Of a stretch of DNA of 64,000 nucleotides, positions 62,180-64,000 are shown piece by piece. The notes under the pieces were generated by a model. It was not told the DNA's origin. It did no database searches and was given only the letters and a program-made list of their open reading frames with translations. Positions within the stretch are counted from its first letter, which is position 1; each line of letters opens with the position of its first letter. The position numbers and the translations under genes were made by a program. Source of the stretch: Paenibacillus puerhi (GTDB taxonomy: Bacteria; Bacillota; Bacilli; Paenibacillales; NBRC-103111); assembly GCF_009846885.1 (NCBI RefSeq), contig NZ_WUWM01000008.1:173977-237976 (forward strand), in the 5' to 3' direction.

Positions 62180-62253
62180 TACTAAGATAAGAATGAGCCC
62201 TCGGATGAGGTGCTGGAGGTGCTTGGACTGGAAATAGACGTGCTCGGGGGATG
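62180..62253 (+). pseudogene. Short coding remnant resembling the end of an XRE-type repressor
   Basis: One frame reads KNEPSDEVLEVLGLEIDV then GG-stop. PSDEVLEVLGLE is typical of the last helix of Cro/XRE helix-turn-helix proteins. No start or N-terminal domain is present in the 60 bases between it and the dehalogenase-like gene. Confidence 0.35.
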
Positions 62254-62382
62254 AAAGAGCAAGGATTCTTCAAGACAGCCTGGAAGCATCCCGGTGCAAG
62301 CAGTTCGCAGTCGCCTACGGCCGACTCGGAGGAATTACAAGAGCTGCTGAAGCAGCCACTAGAAACAGGGGAGGATGAATAA
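62251..62382 (+). CDS. Possible 43-aa ORF upstream of the DinB-family gene
   Basis: ATG 62251 after CGGGGG reads MKEQGFFKTAWKHPGASS and ends in an acidic tail LETGEDE. It overlaps the ribosome site of the next gene. Could be a real short peptide or a remnant; no family recognised. Confidence 0.3.
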   Translation: MKEQGFFKTAWKHPGASSSQSPTADSEELQELLKQPLETGEDE

Positions 62383-62383
62383 G

Positions 62384-62902
62384 ATGATGGAACGGCCCAA
62401 TCGTGATGAATACAACGACTATTATGCAGTTTATGTAGGACTGGTACCGGCAGGCGATCTGGAGGCAATCCTCAGAAGCCAGGAGAACGAGACGCTGGAC
62501 ATCTACCGCCCTCTGAGCGAGGAGCAGGCCCGGTACCGCTATGCACCTGACAAATGGAGCCTGAAGGAAATGCTCGGCCATCTTACGGACACCGAGCGCG
62601 TCATGTCCTATCGCCTGCTGAGGATATCCCGGGGAGATATGTCCCCGCTCGCCGGGTTCGATCAGGACGAGTTTGTGCAGGAGTCGGGCTTCGATAATCT
62701 TCCGCTTGCCCTGCTTCTGGAAGATTACCAAGCGGTCCGCGCCTCGACGTTGACTCTGCTGAGGACGCTGGACGCCCGTAAGCTAGCTCGCAAGGGAGTG
62801 GCCAATGGCAGCGAGGTTTCCGTACGGGCGCTCGCCTGCGTCATTGCCGGACATGAAGCACATCACCTGAATGTGATCCGCGAGCGTTACAAGCAAGCGT
62901 AA
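62384..62902 (+). CDS. DinB-family putative metal-dependent protein (172 aa)
   Basis: Four-helix DinB/YfiT-like fold. Metal-binding His residues are seen in MLGHLTDTERVMSYR and near the end in AGHEAHHLNVIRERY. Family members in Bacillota include bacillithiol transferases and uncharacterised hydrolases. GGGGAGG precedes the start; ATG 62384 is preferred to ATG 62375, which overlaps the site. Function not specific. Confidence 0.87.
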   Translation: MMERPNRDEYNDYYAVYVGLVPAGDLEAILRSQENETLDIYRPLSEEQARYRYAPDKWSLKEMLGHLTDTERVMSYRLLRISRGDMSPLAGFDQDEFVQESGFDNLPLALLLEDYQAVRASTLTLLRTLDARKLARKGVANGSEVSVRALACVIAGHEAHHLNVIRERYKQA

Positions 62903-62969
62903 AGATTGTGGGGTTGCGCCTGACCGCGGAAACGCAGTCCTATATAGATAGAGGACAATATAATCCGTC

Positions 62970-62999
62970 AAGAGCGTAGTCGCTTTGGGCTACGCTCTT
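62970..62999. terminator. Hairpin between convergent genes
   Basis: AAGAGCGTAG pairs perfectly with CTACGCTCTT, loop of ten bases. No long T-run, but it lies between the DinB gene and the minus-strand gene ending at 63060. Confidence 0.6.
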
Positions 63000-63059
63000 G
63001 GTCTATCATGTTTTTTATTAGGAAAACTTTTGTTGTCGGCAGACCTTTTCAACAGTTTA

Positions 63060-63860
63060 TTATTTTTCAGATTTGTTTTCCGGGTATCCAGTTCCATTCT
63101 TAGAGAATCCTTCTACTTGCTCTGGAACATAAAAGTTGGCTGAATGAGTAGGTTTATTAAATTCAATGGAAGTAACCTCCAAGGTGTTTACAACTTCATT
63201 TTTTGAATTGGTCTCGATCAGCTTCAATAAAACGCCGGTTTCGGTATCGACCCACATTTTATAACGGGTCGCCTTTCTTTTTTCAGCAAGTCCCTTTTCA
63301 AGATCGCCTTCAACTATTGCGGTATTTCTATCAAAAAGATTATCTTCTCCAGTAATCGTTGGTACGGAAGTATACAGCCAAAATGCATATGCTTGAGGAA
63401 GAGCAACATCACTTGCTTGGTCTGCTACTGCCGGATCCCCCCTATAAACGAAGTGGTTCTCCTCGTTTTCATCCTTATAATACCGTGGCTCACTTTTGTT
63501 AATTTGAATTGGTGTACCTACTCGGTTTTGGGAGACTTTTTTTGTGTGGAGATCGAAGACAGAAATAGTGTTACCACTAAATCTAGTTTCAGTAGATTTA
63601 CCGCTTTTATCCTGAACTCTTACATAACTTCCAGGTGCGCTTCCTTCTTGGATCTCGAATTCTACCACTCTATCCACGGTCGGGGTTACTTTATGATAGG
63701 ACCCTTTTAATGACTGGTAGTTATCAACTGCATTCAGCATTTTATCTTGAATCGTTGAAATGGAGATTGGCTCCTTCTTTTGAACATCAATGGTTTGCGA
63801 GTTAGCTGCAGCAATTGGATCAGAGGAGCTTAATTGATTTGCCGCGTACACGGATGTCAC
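63060..63860 (-). pseudogene. Secreted LolA/sigma-regulator-like protein, N-terminus damaged
   Basis: About 266 residues resembling Bacillus/Paenibacillus outer-membrane-lipoprotein-sorting-like (LolA-fold) exported proteins: MLNAVDNYQSLKGSYHKV, RVVEFEIQEGSAPGSYVRVQ, then YKMWVDTETGVLLKLIE and SIEFNKP. In frame upstream of GTG 63860 the sequence reads AFFACKKQACLAVTSVYAAN, the tail of a signal peptide, but a stop (63899-63897) comes before any start codon. GTG 63860 has no good ribosome site. The gene has probably lost its first codons. The region is clearly AT-richer than the rest of the window. Confidence 0.6.
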
Positions 63861-64000
63861 AGCCAGACATGCCTGTTTTTTGCAAGCGAAAAATGCTTAA
63901 ACTTGCTGCCAAAAATGCCGAGACCGCTTGCCAGATGAATGGTCACTGCGGAATTCGCTCCATCGCTTGCTTGAGCCGGAAACTTTCACCCGTGAATGAA

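Overview
The window reads as chromosomal DNA of a spore-forming, moderately GC-rich Bacillota, most likely Paenibacillus or a close Paenibacillaceae relative. The grounds are strong AGGAGG-type ribosome sites with frequent GTG and TTG starts, sigma-A-type promoters, intrinsic terminators, a Bacillus-type Fur, cysJI, a PspA-YdjG-YdjH-YdjI operon and a SpoIIP-type amidase. I saw no rRNA, tRNA, CRISPR array, intact insertion sequence or prophage.

Layout. 1-2.7 kb: a catalase gene broken by an in-frame TAA at codon 40, two small minus-strand genes, and fur behind a long structured leader. 2.8-10.3 kb: SWIM/SNF2 helicase, subtilase, Ig-like lipoprotein, a DUF1540 mini-gene and an EamA exporter. 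10.4-19 kb: phasin-like protein, UbiB kinase, small genes, CBS protein, a four-PAS hybrid kinase, DUF2203 and a polysaccharide flippase. 19-25.5 kb: two diverged copies of a roughly 315-bp unit (promoter, folded RNA, terminator) flank a DUF2277 gene and an MFS exporter; cysJI follows. 26.5-32.8 kb: two related hybrid kinases, a single-domain receiver and an HD-GYP response regulator, which look like one phosphorelay controlling c-di-GMP. 33-46.8 kb: ferritin-like protein, SH3-SpoIIP-type amidase, amino-acid permease, AraC/GyrI regulator, chemoreceptor, the pspA-ydjGHI envelope-stress operon, metallophosphoesterase, uronate-dehydrogenase-like SDR and an MFS transporter.

The most striking locus is 47.1-58.1 kb: ten tightly packed genes encoding an ATP-grasp ligase, a DUF364 putative metal-chelation protein, a SAM methyltransferase, a full family-5 ABC importer with a fused double ATPase, an SbnA-like PLP enzyme, an MFS exporter and a GNAT acetyltransferase. 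It starts behind a good sigma-A promoter whose start site overlaps a Zur-box-like palindrome (GTAAT-A-ATTAC). Together these suggest a zinc-repressed system that makes, secretes and re-imports a small metal chelator by a route other than the staphylopine-type opine route. This is inference.

58.1-64 kb is a looser accessory region: a PadR/MFS pair with a clear operator, a small membrane protein, a MarR regulator, a frameshifted mini-gene, a haloalkane-dehalogenase-like hydrolase, a DinB-family protein, short coding remnants, and an AT-richer secreted-protein gene that has lost its normal start near the window edge.
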